A stretch of 32,151 nt of DNA from Candidatus Woesearchaeota archaeon (GCA_018302205.1 JAGVZZ010000040.1:1-32151); one strand, 5' to 3'; positions 23,101-31,961 are shown, counted from the first letter of the stretch. Numbers and translations are program-made. Notes: generated by a model from the letters alone, not told the origin.

Positions 23101-24768
23101 ATGATTAATATTTTGGATCAGAAGCTTGTTAATCGGATTGCTGCCGGAGAGGTAATTGAGAGACCTATTAATGTAGTTAAGGAGTTAGTTGAAAATGCGA
23201 TTGATGCTAGTGCGAAGCATATTACTGTTGAGGTTACTGATCATTTGATTAGTGTTTCTGATGATGGGGACGGGATGTCCAAAGAGGATCTTGAGAAATG
23301 TGTTTTGAGGCATGCAACAAGTAAAATTTTAAATTATGATGATTTAGAAACTGTGAATAGTTTTGGGTTCAGAGGTGAAGCACTTTCTAGTATTGCTGCT
23401 GTTTCGCAGATGACAATTACAACTAAGTTCAAAGGTGATATTGAAGGTTATGAATTGCAAATTAATGGTGGAATGATAATTTCATTGAAACCTATAGCTT
23501 GTTCCCAAGGGACTTCTGTTGAGATTAGGGATTTATTTTTTAATACACCTGTAAGAAAGAAATTTTTGGATATTAATGAGAATGAGAGGATTGTTGAATT
23601 TTTAGAAAAGTTCGCATTAGGGACTAATGTTTCAATTCGTTTAAAGTTTAAGGATTGGGTAGTGTTGGATGTTTATGCACAAGATTTGATGGATAGGATT
23701 GCACAAGTCTATGGAATTGAGTTACCTAAAAATCTGGTTAAGATTGAGTTTGCTAATGAGGATGTTAAAATTTCGGGTTATGTTTCTAAGCCTTCGTTAG
23801 TTAGGAAAGATAAGAGTATGCAGGCGTTGTTTGTTAATGGGCGGTTAGTTGAGAATGAAGAGATAAGTTTAGGTTTATACGAAGCATACAAGAGTCTGTT
23901 GTTTGTGAATAAGCATCCAATTGTTGCATTGAATTTGGAGGTACAAGACGTTGATGTGAATGTGCATCCAACAAAGAAGATTGTTAAGTTTACTGATTCA
24001 ACAAAAATAACTAAAGGGATATTCGAGGCTATTCGAGGTGCGTTTAGAGAAGAAAGGTTAGAATTCCAAGTGCAAGATAATGTTTTGGTGAGGGAGTTTT
24101 TACCGCGTGAGATTAGAACTTATCCTAAAGAAGAGAATAAAAGGTTTGTTAGAGAAATACAAAAGAGTTTAGGATCACAAAAAGTTGATGATAAAAGGTA
24201 TAATCATTTTCCTGAAATAAAGATTTTAGGGCAAGTTGCTAAGACTTTTTTCTTGGCTGAGACAGATGAAGGGTTGTTAATAATTGATCAGCATGTTGTT
24301 GAAGAGAGAATTAATTATGAGAAGTTTATGAAACAGTATATGGGGAATAATGTTGCTGTGCAGGATTTGTTGATGCCCGAAGTATTAGAATTTAAAGCTA
24401 GTGAAGCTATGGCTTTGAAAAGGAATCTGGAGAAGTTGAAAGAGTATGGGTTCCATGTTGATGAGTTTGGTGAGAATACTTTTAGATTATTGAAAGTGCC
24501 AGTTATATTTAGTAAAGTAAAAGGTTCTGAACTTTTGAAAGAGTTGATGGTTGATTTTAAGGATACTGAGAGAGAGGATATTATTACTAGGATGTCTTGT
24601 AAGAAGTCTATCAAAGCTGGGGATACTGTTACTAATTTTGAGATGATGAATTTGATTAAAGAGTTAGATAAGTGTGATTATCCGTTTACTTGTCCACATG
24701 GACGACCAACAATAGTTAAGTTTTCATTATCTGATTTAGAGAAATTGTTTAGAAGGAAGGGGTTCTAG
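23101..24768 (+). CDS. mutL: DNA mismatch repair protein MutL, endonuclease type
   Basis: MutL is the ATP-dependent nickase and matchmaker of mismatch repair. The ATG at 23101 gives 555 residues (the track's TTG start adds five). The GHKL ATPase motifs are complete: ELVENAIDAS (E31, N32), DDGDGM and GFRGEALSSI. The C-terminal domain carries the metal-binding endonuclease motif DQHVVEERINYE near residue 395, matching DQHA-x2-E-x4-E with Val for Ala. It also has SCKKSIKAGD and CPHGRP near residue 531. It should therefore nick DNA itself, as expected without MutH. A TATA-like cttttaaagc lies 26 bp before the ATG. The next gene starts 1 nt after its stop. Confidence 0.96.
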   Translation: MINILDQKLVNRIAAGEVIERPINVVKELVENAIDASAKHITVEVTDHLISVSDDGDGMSKEDLEKCVLRHATSKILNYDDLETVNSFGFRGEALSSIAAVSQMTITTKFKGDIEGYELQINGGMIISLKPIACSQGTSVEIRDLFFNTPVRKKFLDINENERIVEFLEKFALGTNVSIRLKFKDWVVLDVYAQDLMDRIAQVYGIELPKNLVKIEFANEDVKISGYVSKPSLVRKDKSMQALFVNGRLVENEEISLGLYEAYKSLLFVNKHPIVALNLEVQDVDVNVHPTKKIVKFTDSTKITKGIFEAIRGAFREERLEFQVQDNVLVREFLPREIRTYPKEENKRFVREIQKSLGSQKVDDKRYNHFPEIKILGQVAKTFFLAETDEGLLIIDQHVVEERINYEKFMKQYMGNNVAVQDLLMPEVLEFKASEAMALKRNLEKLKEYGFHVDEFGENTFRLLKVPVIFSKVKGSELLKELMVDFKDTEREDIITRMSCKKSIKAGDTVTNFEMMNLIKELDKCDYPFTCPHGRPTIVKFSLSDLEKLFRRKGF

Positions 24769-24769
24769 A

Positions 24770-25042
24770 ATGAGTTTACAAATGTTGCTTTATGATTCTA
24801 ATACTAACTTATGTGTTGGTGAAGAAGCTACTTATAATGAAGGTCATGATTCCTATAGGGTTAAAGTTAGAGGGCTGTGGGAAGAGAGAGTTGGTAATTC
24901 TTTAGGTATGAGCTTTGATTTAGAATTATTAGGTGTTGATTCTCTGGATAGGGTTGTGTTTGAAGTTGGTGCAAGAAGAGAAGCTTGGAGAGCAAATTTT
25001 TCTAATGGTTATGGTATGTTTTCTTTGAGAAAATTGAAATAA
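24770..25042 (+). CDS. Hypothetical 90-residue protein downstream of mutL
   Basis: No family is recognised. The ATG is one base after the mutL stop, with an A/G-rich ribosome-site-like gaaggaagggg about 9-10 nt upstream inside mutL, so it is almost certainly translated from the mutL message. The product looks like an all-beta domain: SLQMLLYDSNTNLCVGEEA, SYRVKVRGLWEE, SFDLELLGVDSLDRVVFEVG, then a Trp-containing segment (REAWRANFSNGYGMF). There is no signal peptide or membrane segment. Its stop abuts the stop of the convergent Lrp gene without overlap. Linkage to mutL hints at repair but does not prove it. Confidence 0.65.
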   Translation: MSLQMLLYDSNTNLCVGEEATYNEGHDSYRVKVRGLWEERVGNSLGMSFDLELLGVDSLDRVVFEVGARREAWRANFSNGYGMFSLRKLK

Positions 25043-26017
25043 TTAATTTTTTATAAATTCTTTATACCCTGGTAACCATTCTTCGTGGATTATGATTAAG
25101 TGTTCATGATTTCTGATGACTTTTGGGAATTTCTCTCTTAATTCATTAATTATTTTATTAAACTCTAAATAATTTTCAACAACAAATTCAAATTCTACTT
25201 CCCATGGAGCGAGACTTCTAATATAGTATAAAGATTGAGGGTGATTTTTCATCCATTCAAATAAGGCCATTTCTTCTTTTCTAGTTAGAGTTCGAAAATA
25301 TATAATTGCTTTAAAATATTCCAAACCTAACTTATTATAATCCACAGAAATTCTATATCCTAATATTATTCCTTCTTTTTCTAATTTTTTGATTCTAGTT
25401 CTAACTATTTCTATCGTTGAATTAACTTTTCTAGATAGTTCAGTAATCGGAATTCTAGCCTCGTTAGCTAATATATTCAAAATTTTTGAATCTAATGTAT
25501 CCATTTTATTATTAATTATATCTCCTCCAAAAATTGCAAGGGTGCCTTTTTTTTCGTTTAGGAAGAATTTTTTATTATATTGCCTTGTATCTACCATGGT
25601 GCCGAGAACTTTACTTATAATCAAATGTTCCCATTGAGATAATAGCTCATTAATCATATCAAAATATCTTATTATTTCTTTTGATAAAATTGCAAACACA
25701 CAGTCAAATGCACCATCAGAAATACAATACCAATAAATATTTTTGTTTGTTTTTAAAAATTTGTAGAATTTTTCTTTTTCTTTTGGAATGTTTTCTAACT
25801 TAAGATAAACTTTGAACATATAATATCCTAATTTGTTTGGATTTAGTGAAGTGATATAATCGATTATGATTCCTTTTTCTTCTAATTGTTTTATCCTATA
25901 TTTAACGGCTTCTCTTGATCTTCCTACTTTCTTTGCTAATTGGGTCTCGGTTATTCTACAATTTTTATCTAATTCGGATAGGATTTTTTTATCTATTAAA
26001 TCTATCTTATTTACCAT
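25043..26017 (-). CDS. Tandem Lrp/AsnC-family transcriptional regulator
   Basis: This 324-residue protein is two Lrp/AsnC modules in one chain. Module 1 has the helix-turn-helix IDKKILSELDKNCRITETQL and AKKVGRSREAVKYRIKQLEE, then a ligand-binding RAM-like domain. Module 2 starts near residue 170 with LDSKILNILANEARIPITEL and SRKVNSTIEIVRTRIKKLEK, and its own RAM-like part (YFKAIIYFRTLT). Ordinary Lrp proteins have one module of about 150 residues and dimerise, so this one may be a built-in dimer. A TATA box (AAGTATATAAG, minus strand) lies 28 bp before the ATG. It is divergent from the radical SAM gene and may control it. The effector is unknown. Confidence 0.88.
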   Translation of the reverse strand: MVNKIDLIDKKILSELDKNCRITETQLAKKVGRSREAVKYRIKQLEEKGIIIDYITSLNPNKLGYYMFKVYLKLENIPKEKEKFYKFLKTNKNIYWYCISDGAFDCVFAILSKEIIRYFDMINELLSQWEHLIISKVLGTMVDTRQYNKKFFLNEKKGTLAIFGGDIINNKMDTLDSKILNILANEARIPITELSRKVNSTIEIVRTRIKKLEKEGIILGYRISVDYNKLGLEYFKAIIYFRTLTRKEEMALFEWMKNHPQSLYYIRSLAPWEVEFEFVVENYLEFNKIINELREKFPKVIRNHEHLIIIHEEWLPGYKEFIKN

Positions 26018-26039
26018 ATTTGACCAGAATATAGTTTTT

Positions 26040-26050
26040 CTTATATACTT
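26040..26050 (-). promoter_or_regulatory. TATA box of the Lrp-type gene
   Basis: AAGTATATAAG on the minus strand is centred 28 bp before the ATG at 26017. The opposite promoter, for the radical SAM unit, probably uses ataaatactttta at 26074-26086. Confidence 0.6.
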
Positions 26051-26118
26051 TCCTATTTTTCGGTTAAAATTAGATAAATACTTTTAGATACATCCCTTTG
26101 TAACCTCTTAGTAATAAA

Positions 26119-26262
26119 ATGAGAATTGGCGAAGAAACAAAGTATGGAACTATGGTTGGAAATCCTATGGATTTTTTCAGATTATATGGTGCAACAGGTT
26201 ATTCTTTATTTCATGAAAGAAAACAATTAAGGGGGGTTAGATGGTTAAGGGAATTACGTTAA
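26119..26262 (+). CDS. Small 47-residue ORF overlapping the start of the radical SAM gene
   Basis: Too short for the ORF track, this frame starts at an ATG and encodes MRIGEETKYGTMVGNPMDFF, then RLYGATGYSLFHERKQLRGV and a short basic end. It ends 22 nt inside the radical SAM gene in another frame, so the two would be translationally coupled. The middle (GNPMDFFRLYGATGYSLFHE) is aromatic and glycine-rich and looks protein-like, with normal local codon use. It could be a conserved small protein, a leader peptide, or a substrate peptide modified by the radical SAM enzyme. A TATA-like element lies about 35-45 bp upstream. It is not recognised as any known family. Confidence 0.5.
   Translation: MRIGEETKYGTMVGNPMDFFRLYGATGYSLFHERKQLRGVRWLRELR
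26231..26236 (+). promoter_or_regulatory. Shine-Dalgarno-like G-run before the radical SAM gene
   Basis: GGGGGG lies 4 nt before the ATG at 26241 and inside the small ORF. It could allow coupled re-initiation. Confidence 0.45.
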
Positions 26263-27611
26263 TTCAACCTCGGCATAATCTAGCTCCTAAAATGGGCATG
26301 GGACATATTTACATGCCTACCCCATTATTATGTGTAGCTTCTAGATTAATTGGGGCTGGTGTTGATGTATTATTGAATGATGAAAACTTTGAACAATATT
26401 TTCGTCCTACTAATTTAGTCGGAATCCATTTAGGGGGTGTTTCTTATATCCCTTTAGCTAGGGAGATTATTAATGAGAGATATCTAGGTCATAAATATTT
26501 TATTGGGGGGCCTGTTGTAAATGGATTAAGTGAAGGGCAGTTTAGGAAACTTTTTGGAAATAATGCTTTTAATGGAAATTTAGATTCAGTATTAGAAAGA
26601 GAATTAAATATTTTTAGGGGAGATTTAAAAAGGCCTGAAGAAACTTCATTAATTGAGGGTTATGAGTTAATTTGTGATGAAGTTATGTTTGAATACTTAG
26701 CAAGAGAATCTTCTTTATATGTTTCTCAGGGTTGTAAATTTGCATGTAATTTTTGTGCTGCAGATAGAACTTGTAAGGATCCGGTTACTGGAAAAATGAA
26801 AATTGTTAGAGAAAGATATAGAGATCTGGATGTATTAAGAGAAGATTTGGTTTACTTAGCAAATAGAGCTAAAAGGTTAGGCTTAAGTGAGCTTTCATTT
26901 TATATGTCAAATTTGGATGTATTCCAGACACCAGGTAAATTATTAGAATTTGTGAATGTAGTTGAAGAAGTTAGATCTAAAGAAAATGTAGAATTTAAAC
27001 TTAGGGGATTATCAACAGTTGATTCTTTTTTGAGAACAGATGATGATATTATTGGACAATTAGTTGATGTTGGTTTTTATTCTGTTGGTTTTGGAGTTGA
27101 TGGGATGACTGCAGAGGTTTGGAATAAAGTAAAAAAGGGGCATAACACTGAAGATAAATGTTTGAATGCAATCAAAAGAGCATATGAATCTAGAATTACT
27201 CCCGAGCTCTTAATGGTTTTTGGGCATAATGGTGCAGATACTGAAGGCTCTTTAAGAAAAGCTTATGATTTTTCTAAGGATATGGTTGAAGTTTTTGGGG
27301 CAATTCCTAGGCCACATGTTGCTAAGGCTTTTCTTCCAGGTAATGACGGTTGGACTGATTTAAAATATCAAAGTAGTGTAAGAACATTATTAGATCATCC
27401 AGAGCTATTTCATAATTTAGATTTTACTACATTGCCAACTGAATTAACACATCCAAATCGAGAGTTAAGATTATTAACCATCAAATATTTTTTGGAAATA
27501 TGTAATCTTCCTGGAAATACTACTAAATATTTATTACCTATTGAAGAAGGAATGACCAGTGAACAACAAAAAAATGTTGTTGATTTTAATCGTGGGAGAT
27601 ATGATCATTAG
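26241..27611 (+). CDS. Radical SAM protein with B12-binding-like N-terminal domain
   Basis: This 456-residue protein is a radical SAM enzyme: the iron-sulphur site is CKFACNFC (CxxxCxxC) near residue 167, preceded by SLYVSQG and followed by AADRTCKDP. The first 130 residues begin ITLIQPRHNLAPKMGMGHIY, a layout like the cobalamin-binding domain of class B enzymes, but no DxHxxG motif is evident, so B12 binding is doubtful. Conserved-looking core elements include GLSELSFYMSNLDVF and DVGFYSVGFGVDGM. Related proteins do methylation, methylthiolation or C-C chemistry; the substrate is unknown here. It is divergent from the tandem Lrp gene, and a small ORF overlaps its start. Its stop abuts the convergent membrane-protein gene. 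Confidence 0.87.
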   Translation: MVKGITLIQPRHNLAPKMGMGHIYMPTPLLCVASRLIGAGVDVLLNDENFEQYFRPTNLVGIHLGGVSYIPLAREIINERYLGHKYFIGGPVVNGLSEGQFRKLFGNNAFNGNLDSVLERELNIFRGDLKRPEETSLIEGYELICDEVMFEYLARESSLYVSQGCKFACNFCAADRTCKDPVTGKMKIVRERYRDLDVLREDLVYLANRAKRLGLSELSFYMSNLDVFQTPGKLLEFVNVVEEVRSKENVEFKLRGLSTVDSFLRTDDDIIGQLVDVGFYSVGFGVDGMTAEVWNKVKKGHNTEDKCLNAIKRAYESRITPELLMVFGHNGADTEGSLRKAYDFSKDMVEVFGAIPRPHVAKAFLPGNDGWTDLKYQSSVRTLLDHPELFHNLDFTTLPTELTHPNRELRLLTIKYFLEICNLPGNTTKYLLPIEEGMTSEQQKNVVDFNRGRYDH

Positions 27612-28265
27612 TTATCTTTTTTTTGATAAATGTGAATTTATTTTTATAAATTTTTCAATTAAACTTTCAATGAGGGGAATTTTACTTTTTCTTTTGATAT
27701 AGAAATAGGTTATTATGGATAATATTAATGCGCTTAGTCCGTCAGTGATTAAATCCCACATCGTGTCTATTAAACCACTCTTTTGCATATTAAATCCAAA
27801 TATCTGATCCATTCCGAATTCGAATATTTCCCATGAAGCACCAATTGCTAAAGCGAATGTAAACATGAATAATGCAATGAATTTTGGAGTGGTTTTAATT
27901 CTCTTTTCTGTGTATAAAATATAAGGAATAAGTAAACCTACGAAGCCTAATAATATTGCTGAGAAACTGTGTAAGAAAATATCCCACCACCAGTAAGTTT
28001 CATAAAAGTTTCTTATTTCGCCAAAGGTTAATGATAAGGAAATAAATAATACGAATAAGAATTCCATTTCTGTTGGTAAAGTTATTTTGTAATTCTTTTT
28101 TAATAGAGATGGTATGAACGTTAAAATTAAAATTCCTATACCTGCAAATAGTGTAAGCAAATCTTTTTGCCATGCCGCGCTGACAACTTCAATTAAAATG
28201 ATGAATCTGAATACATATGATAACCAAAATAGGACCTTTTGGATCCTGTCTTTTTTTTGTAGCAT
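27612..28265 (-). CDS. Multi-pass membrane protein, DUF2238/YjdF-like
   Basis: The 217 residues contain about six hydrophobic helices (roughly 12-30, 35-53, 68-82, 95-115, 127-145 and 165-187). The pattern FGEIRNFYETYWWWDIFLHS, then ASWEIFEFGMDQIFGFNMQK and SGLIDTMWDLITDGLSALIL, resembles the DUF2238/YjdF family of bacterial and archaeal membrane proteins, where the WWD-H and WEIFE residues are conserved. That family has no established biochemical role, although conserved acidic and histidine residues within membrane helices suggest metal or lipid chemistry. The C-terminal tail is basic. It is convergent with the radical SAM gene and downstream of the 28307 gene. Confidence 0.7.
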   Translation of the reverse strand: MLQKKDRIQKVLFWLSYVFRFIILIEVVSAAWQKDLLTLFAGIGILILTFIPSLLKKNYKITLPTEMEFLFVLFISLSLTFGEIRNFYETYWWWDIFLHSFSAILLGFVGLLIPYILYTEKRIKTTPKFIALFMFTFALAIGASWEIFEFGMDQIFGFNMQKSGLIDTMWDLITDGLSALILSIITYFYIKRKSKIPLIESLIEKFIKINSHLSKKR

Positions 28266-28306
28266 AAGTGTTTTAGGTGTAGGTTATTTTTAATTGTTTC
28301 TGAAAA

Positions 28307-29335
28307 TTAGATTGCTCTTAGGAGTGCTTGGTAGTCTGTATTTCTGTTTACTGAATCTACGAATGCTACTAATTCATCATTTCCTTCTGACTTTGTAGAG
28401 TATTTATGATCATCTAATAGTTGTTTTAATTTTCCGATGGCTGTTCTTAAATCCGAAGTTGCATTTCCGTCATCTAAACTAATTAATTCTGTTAATTCGG
28501 GTGGAATAAATCCGCTTTTGTCTATAGCTAAGTATAAATCTCTTCTTTGGATCTGTTTGTGGGTTATTATATATAGGTCTCTAAATATGCTATCTTCTTC
28601 TAATTGAACCAATATATCCTGGCCCTTTTCTAATAAAGTTTTTAAATCCCCTGGGAAAGTTTCTTGTGCAACTCTTTCTGGAGAAATATCTATTCCGAGG
28701 GATAATCCACAATCATTTTTATTTAATTGTTCTATACGAGCTTGAAGGTAGAATGTTCCATCTAATAATCTATTCTTTGCTAGTTCTAAAGTCTCATATA
28801 ATGCTTTTATTCTTTGAAGAGAATCTTGGCGAGGCTGGTTTTTTATGCCCATTAAATTCAGAAGATTTCCAAGCTTCATTCCAAAAGTTGCACTTACCCT
28901 TAATAGATGTTCATTTAGATCTGGATGAGAATTTATTCTTAATATTCCTCCTTCTCTTACAACACCACCTTCCTTTGTGGACAATGGCCAATATTGTGAT
29001 GGATGAGAATTGTAACAACTCTGATTGTTGGAAGGATGATCAAAATCTCTTTTTTCTAAACCAACTTCTATTAATCTTAAATCTCCTCTCTCTGCAAAAA
29101 CTCTCCAAGCATCATTTTTGGGGAACCATCTATTTCCTAATTTTGGCGGGTTGTCTGCTCCTGCAATAAAATATGAGTATGGGACTCCATTTGTTCTATA
29201 TACTCTTTCTAATCGAGAAGAAAGTTCTGGATCTAAAACATAACGTCTGCCGCTTAGAATATCTGGGATTAGATTAGGTCCGTTATCGTTAGTAAAATAA
29301 TCGTTTTGCATAATTCCTGAATGTGCTTGTCCCAT
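28307..29335 (-). CDS. Hypothetical 342-residue protein, unknown function
   Basis: I do not recognise a family. The N-terminal part (1-150) is polar with many Asn, Pro and Trp (GNRWFPKNDAWRVFAERGDL, YNSHPSQYWPLSTKEGG) and looks like a mixed fold. Residues 150-342 are mostly helical (LQRIKALYETLELAKNRLLD, LKTLLEKGQDILVQLEED, AIGKLKQLLDDHKYS). There is no signal peptide or membrane segment. A TATA-like box (GCTTAAATACC, minus strand, RC of 29356-29366) lies 26 bp before the ATG. It shares a divergent promoter region with the secreted-protein gene. Its general character, a polar head with a helical tail, recalls the unknown protein at 19009-20160, but I see no sequence similarity. Confidence 0.62.
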   Translation of the reverse strand: MGQAHSGIMQNDYFTNDNGPNLIPDILSGRRYVLDPELSSRLERVYRTNGVPYSYFIAGADNPPKLGNRWFPKNDAWRVFAERGDLRLIEVGLEKRDFDHPSNNQSCYNSHPSQYWPLSTKEGGVVREGGILRINSHPDLNEHLLRVSATFGMKLGNLLNLMGIKNQPRQDSLQRIKALYETLELAKNRLLDGTFYLQARIEQLNKNDCGLSLGIDISPERVAQETFPGDLKTLLEKGQDILVQLEEDSIFRDLYIITHKQIQRRDLYLAIDKSGFIPPELTELISLDDGNATSDLRTAIGKLKQLLDDHKYSTKSEGNDELVAFVDSVNRNTDYQALLRAI

Positions 29336-29396
29336 CCATTTTGTTTTTTATTTACGGTATTTAAGCTTTACCAAACAAAATTGTATATAGCAAAAG

Positions 29397-29410
29397 GATT
29401 ATAAATAGAA
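29397..29410 (+). promoter_or_regulatory. TATA box of the 29428 gene
   Basis: GATTATAAATAGAA is centred about 25 bp before the ATG. An AGGAG lies 4 nt before the same ATG. Confidence 0.6.
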
Positions 29411-29427
29411 TTTTTTTCAGGAGTATT

Positions 29428-29793
29428 ATGAGAAATGCATTAATATTAGGATTAGGACTTTTGGTTTCAAATGCTGAAGCTAATTCCTTAGATAAATTAC
29501 CTAAGCCAGATGGATATAATGGGTTTACTGTGACTGTTGAATATGATCCTAATGGAAAGACGGATGTTATAGAAAGATTTTATGGAGATATTATGGATTT
29601 AAGGCCTGAATTACATTATTATAAGATTGATGATTCTCGTTTGCCTTCTAATAAATTACCTGCTGTAATTGTGCGTTGTAATGAAGATATCGTCTATGAT
29701 TCATATGGCCGGACACCTCCAAGTTTGTTTTGGAATGTTGCTTTGAATTATTTTACAAGCGTTCTGGATAAAGAAAAGACAAAGTGTTTTTGA
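29428..29793 (+). CDS. Small secreted protein, unknown function
   Basis: The 121-residue product begins with a short signal peptide, MRNALILGLGLLVSNAEA, likely cleaved after AEA. The mature part of about 100 residues has strands (GFTVTVEYDPNGKTDVIERFY, ELHYYKIDD, LPAVIVRCNEDIVYDSYG) and a final helix (PSLFWNVALNYFTSVLDKE). The strand-loop-strand with one Cys in VIVRCNED and another near the C-terminus (KTKCF) might form a disulphide. The layout recalls a thioredoxin-like half-fold, but no CxxC is present. The start has both a TATA box at the leaderless distance and an AGGAG. topA follows after 41 bp with its own TATA-like element. Confidence 0.65.
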   Translation: MRNALILGLGLLVSNAEANSLDKLPKPDGYNGFTVTVEYDPNGKTDVIERFYGDIMDLRPELHYYKIDDSRLPSNKLPAVIVRCNEDIVYDSYGRTPPSLFWNVALNYFTSVLDKEKTKCF

Positions 29794-29834
29794 GTTAGAA
29801 ACTTTTAAATAGCCCCTTTTTTTCCTTTTGAGGT

Positions 29835-31961
29835 ATGACAACTTTGATTTTAGCTGAAAAGCCGTCCGCTGCGCAAAAGATAGCGGAAGCTCTGGCTGAT
29901 AAGGGTGCGAAGAAGTCTGTGTATCTGAAAAAGATCCCTTATTATGAATTAACACATAATGGTGAGGAAATAAAAGTTGTGTGTGCTGTTGGTCATTTGT
30001 TTACTGTAGCTGAAAAAGATAAGAAAGGGTGGAAGTATCCTGTTTTTAGTATGGAATGGAAGCCTTCTTATGAAGTTTCTAAAGGGGCTGCATTCACTAA
30101 GCCGTATGTTGCGTTGATTAAGAGTGCGTGTAAGGGTGTTAAGAAAATTATTGTAGCTACTGATTATGATATTGAAGGTGAAGTTATTGGGTTTAATATT
30201 GTTAGGTTTATTTGTGGGAAAAAAGATGCTTCAAGGATGAAGTTCTCTACAACTACTAAAGAAGATTTGAGGGAAGCGTTTGATAAAGTTCTGAATCATA
30301 TGGATATGGGACAAGCAGAAGCGGGAATTACTAGGCATGAATTAGATTGGTTGTTCGGGATTAATCTTTCTCGAGCGTTAACATTGTCTGTGAAGAATGC
30401 TACTGGTATGTTTAAGATCTTGAGTTCAGGTAGAGTACAAGGACCTGCATTAAAAATTCTCGCAACAAGAGAATTGGATATTCAAAAATTTATTCCGGTG
30501 CCTTATTGGGAATTGGCATTAGATACAAAAGAGTTAGATGCGTTACATGAGCATGGAAAATTTGATGATAGAAAGACTGTTGAAAAGATTTATGAGAAAT
30601 GTAAGGGGCATAAAGCAATTGTTAAGAAAGTTGATAGGGATAGATTTAATCAAGATGCGCCGCATCCGTTTGATTTGACTGCGTTACAAGTCGAAGCGTA
30701 TAAAGTTTTGAGGATTCAACCTTCTGAAACATTAAGCCTTGCACAAGTGTTGTATACTAATTCGTATATCTCTTATCCGCGTACATCTTCTAATCAATTG
30801 CCTGAAAGTATTGGGTACAAAAAAATTATGGATAAGCTGAAGGCACAATTACCATACAAAGCTTTTTGTGAAGAATTAATGAAAGGACCTTTGAAACCGA
30901 ATAATGGGAAGAAGACCGATGAAGCACACCCTGCTATTTATCCGACTGGGGAGATTCCAGAAGATTTGGATGAGAGAGAAAGGAAGCTTTATGATTTGAT
31001 TGTTAAAAGATTCTTGGCTACATTTGCTAAGGCTGCTATCAGAGAGACTGTTAATATTATTATTGATGTAAATAAAGAAAATTTCTTGGTGAAAGGAACT
31101 AGGACTGTTGAGGAAAATTGGCATAAATTTTATCATCCGTATGTGAAACTTCAAGAGGAAGAAATTAATGTTGATGAAAAACAAGAATTGAAAGTTAATT
31201 CTTTGGATATACTAGATAAACAAACTGCGCCACCACGTCGTTATACTCCAGCTTCTATAATTAAAGAACTTGAGAAGAGGAAACTTGGGACTAAAGCAAC
31301 ACGTTCTGAGATTATTGAAAATCTTTTTGATAGAAATTATCTGAAGAAAGGTGATTCTATTGAAGTGACTGGGTTAGGGTTGAAAGCGATTGAAGTTTTG
31401 GATAAGTATTGTCCGGATATCTTGGATGAGAAGCTTACTAGAGATTTTGAGAAGGATATGGAGAATATTAGAAAAGGGAAGAGTAATGAAAAAGAAACTC
31501 TTGAGCATGCTGAGAAATTCTTGACTAAAGTACTAGGTGAATTCAAAGCTAAAGAACTTGAAATCGGGAAAGAACTGGCTGGGTCATATCAAGAGACTAT
31601 GAGGTTAGATAGTTTTGTTGAGAAGTGTACTTGTGGAGGGGATTTGCAGATTCGTTATACTCCAAAATTCAAAAGTTATTTTATTGCATGTTCGAAATAT
31701 CCTGAGTGTAAGATTACACGTTCGTTACCTCGAGGGTTTTTAGCAAAAGGTACTGGTGGTAAAAAATGTGATGCTTGTGATTCCCCAGAAGTGTTGTTGA
31801 TTAAGAAAGGTAAAAGGCCTTGGGTGTTTTGTATTAATCCAGATTGTCCAAAGAAGGATGAATATAAGAAAAAAATTGAAAAGAAAAATAATGCTACTTT
31901 TGAAGGTGTTGATGATTCTAAACCTTCAGCTTTTGATCAGACATTTACTGATTTGCCTTAG
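29835..31961 (+). CDS. topA: DNA topoisomerase I (type IA)
   Basis: This type IA topoisomerase relaxes negative supercoils by cutting one strand. The 708 residues show the TOPRIM domain (1-150) with its acidic metal site ATDYDIEGEVIG (about 108-119), a conserved ELDWLFGINLSRALT, and the catalytic Tyr Y314 in SYISYPRTSSNQ. GTKATRSEIIENLFDRNYL follows in the C-terminal core. Two zinc-ribbon units end the protein: CTCGGDLQIRY to CSKYPEC (about 598-625) and CDACDSPEV to CINPDC (about 645-670). There is no helicase domain, so it is not reverse gyrase. A TATA-like cttttaaatag lies about 29 bp before the ATG. The stop overlaps the next convergent gene by 4 nt. Confidence 0.97.
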   Translation: MTTLILAEKPSAAQKIAEALADKGAKKSVYLKKIPYYELTHNGEEIKVVCAVGHLFTVAEKDKKGWKYPVFSMEWKPSYEVSKGAAFTKPYVALIKSACKGVKKIIVATDYDIEGEVIGFNIVRFICGKKDASRMKFSTTTKEDLREAFDKVLNHMDMGQAEAGITRHELDWLFGINLSRALTLSVKNATGMFKILSSGRVQGPALKILATRELDIQKFIPVPYWELALDTKELDALHEHGKFDDRKTVEKIYEKCKGHKAIVKKVDRDRFNQDAPHPFDLTALQVEAYKVLRIQPSETLSLAQVLYTNSYISYPRTSSNQLPESIGYKKIMDKLKAQLPYKAFCEELMKGPLKPNNGKKTDEAHPAIYPTGEIPEDLDERERKLYDLIVKRFLATFAKAAIRETVNIIIDVNKENFLVKGTRTVEENWHKFYHPYVKLQEEEINVDEKQELKVNSLDILDKQTAPPRRYTPASIIKELEKRKLGTKATRSEIIENLFDRNYLKKGDSIEVTGLGLKAIEVLDKYCPDILDEKLTRDFEKDMENIRKGKSNEKETLEHAEKFLTKVLGEFKAKELEIGKELAGSYQETMRLDSFVEKCTCGGDLQIRYTPKFKSYFIACSKYPECKITRSLPRGFLAKGTGGKKCDACDSPEVLLIKKGKRPWVFCINPDCPKKDEYKKKIEKKNNATFEGVDDSKPSAFDQTFTDLP

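Noticed and set aside
28666-29169. Plus-strand ORF of 167 codons
   Set aside because: It is antisense to the 342-residue gene, which has a correctly placed promoter and normal composition; the shadow is Leu/Phe-rich from A/T bias.
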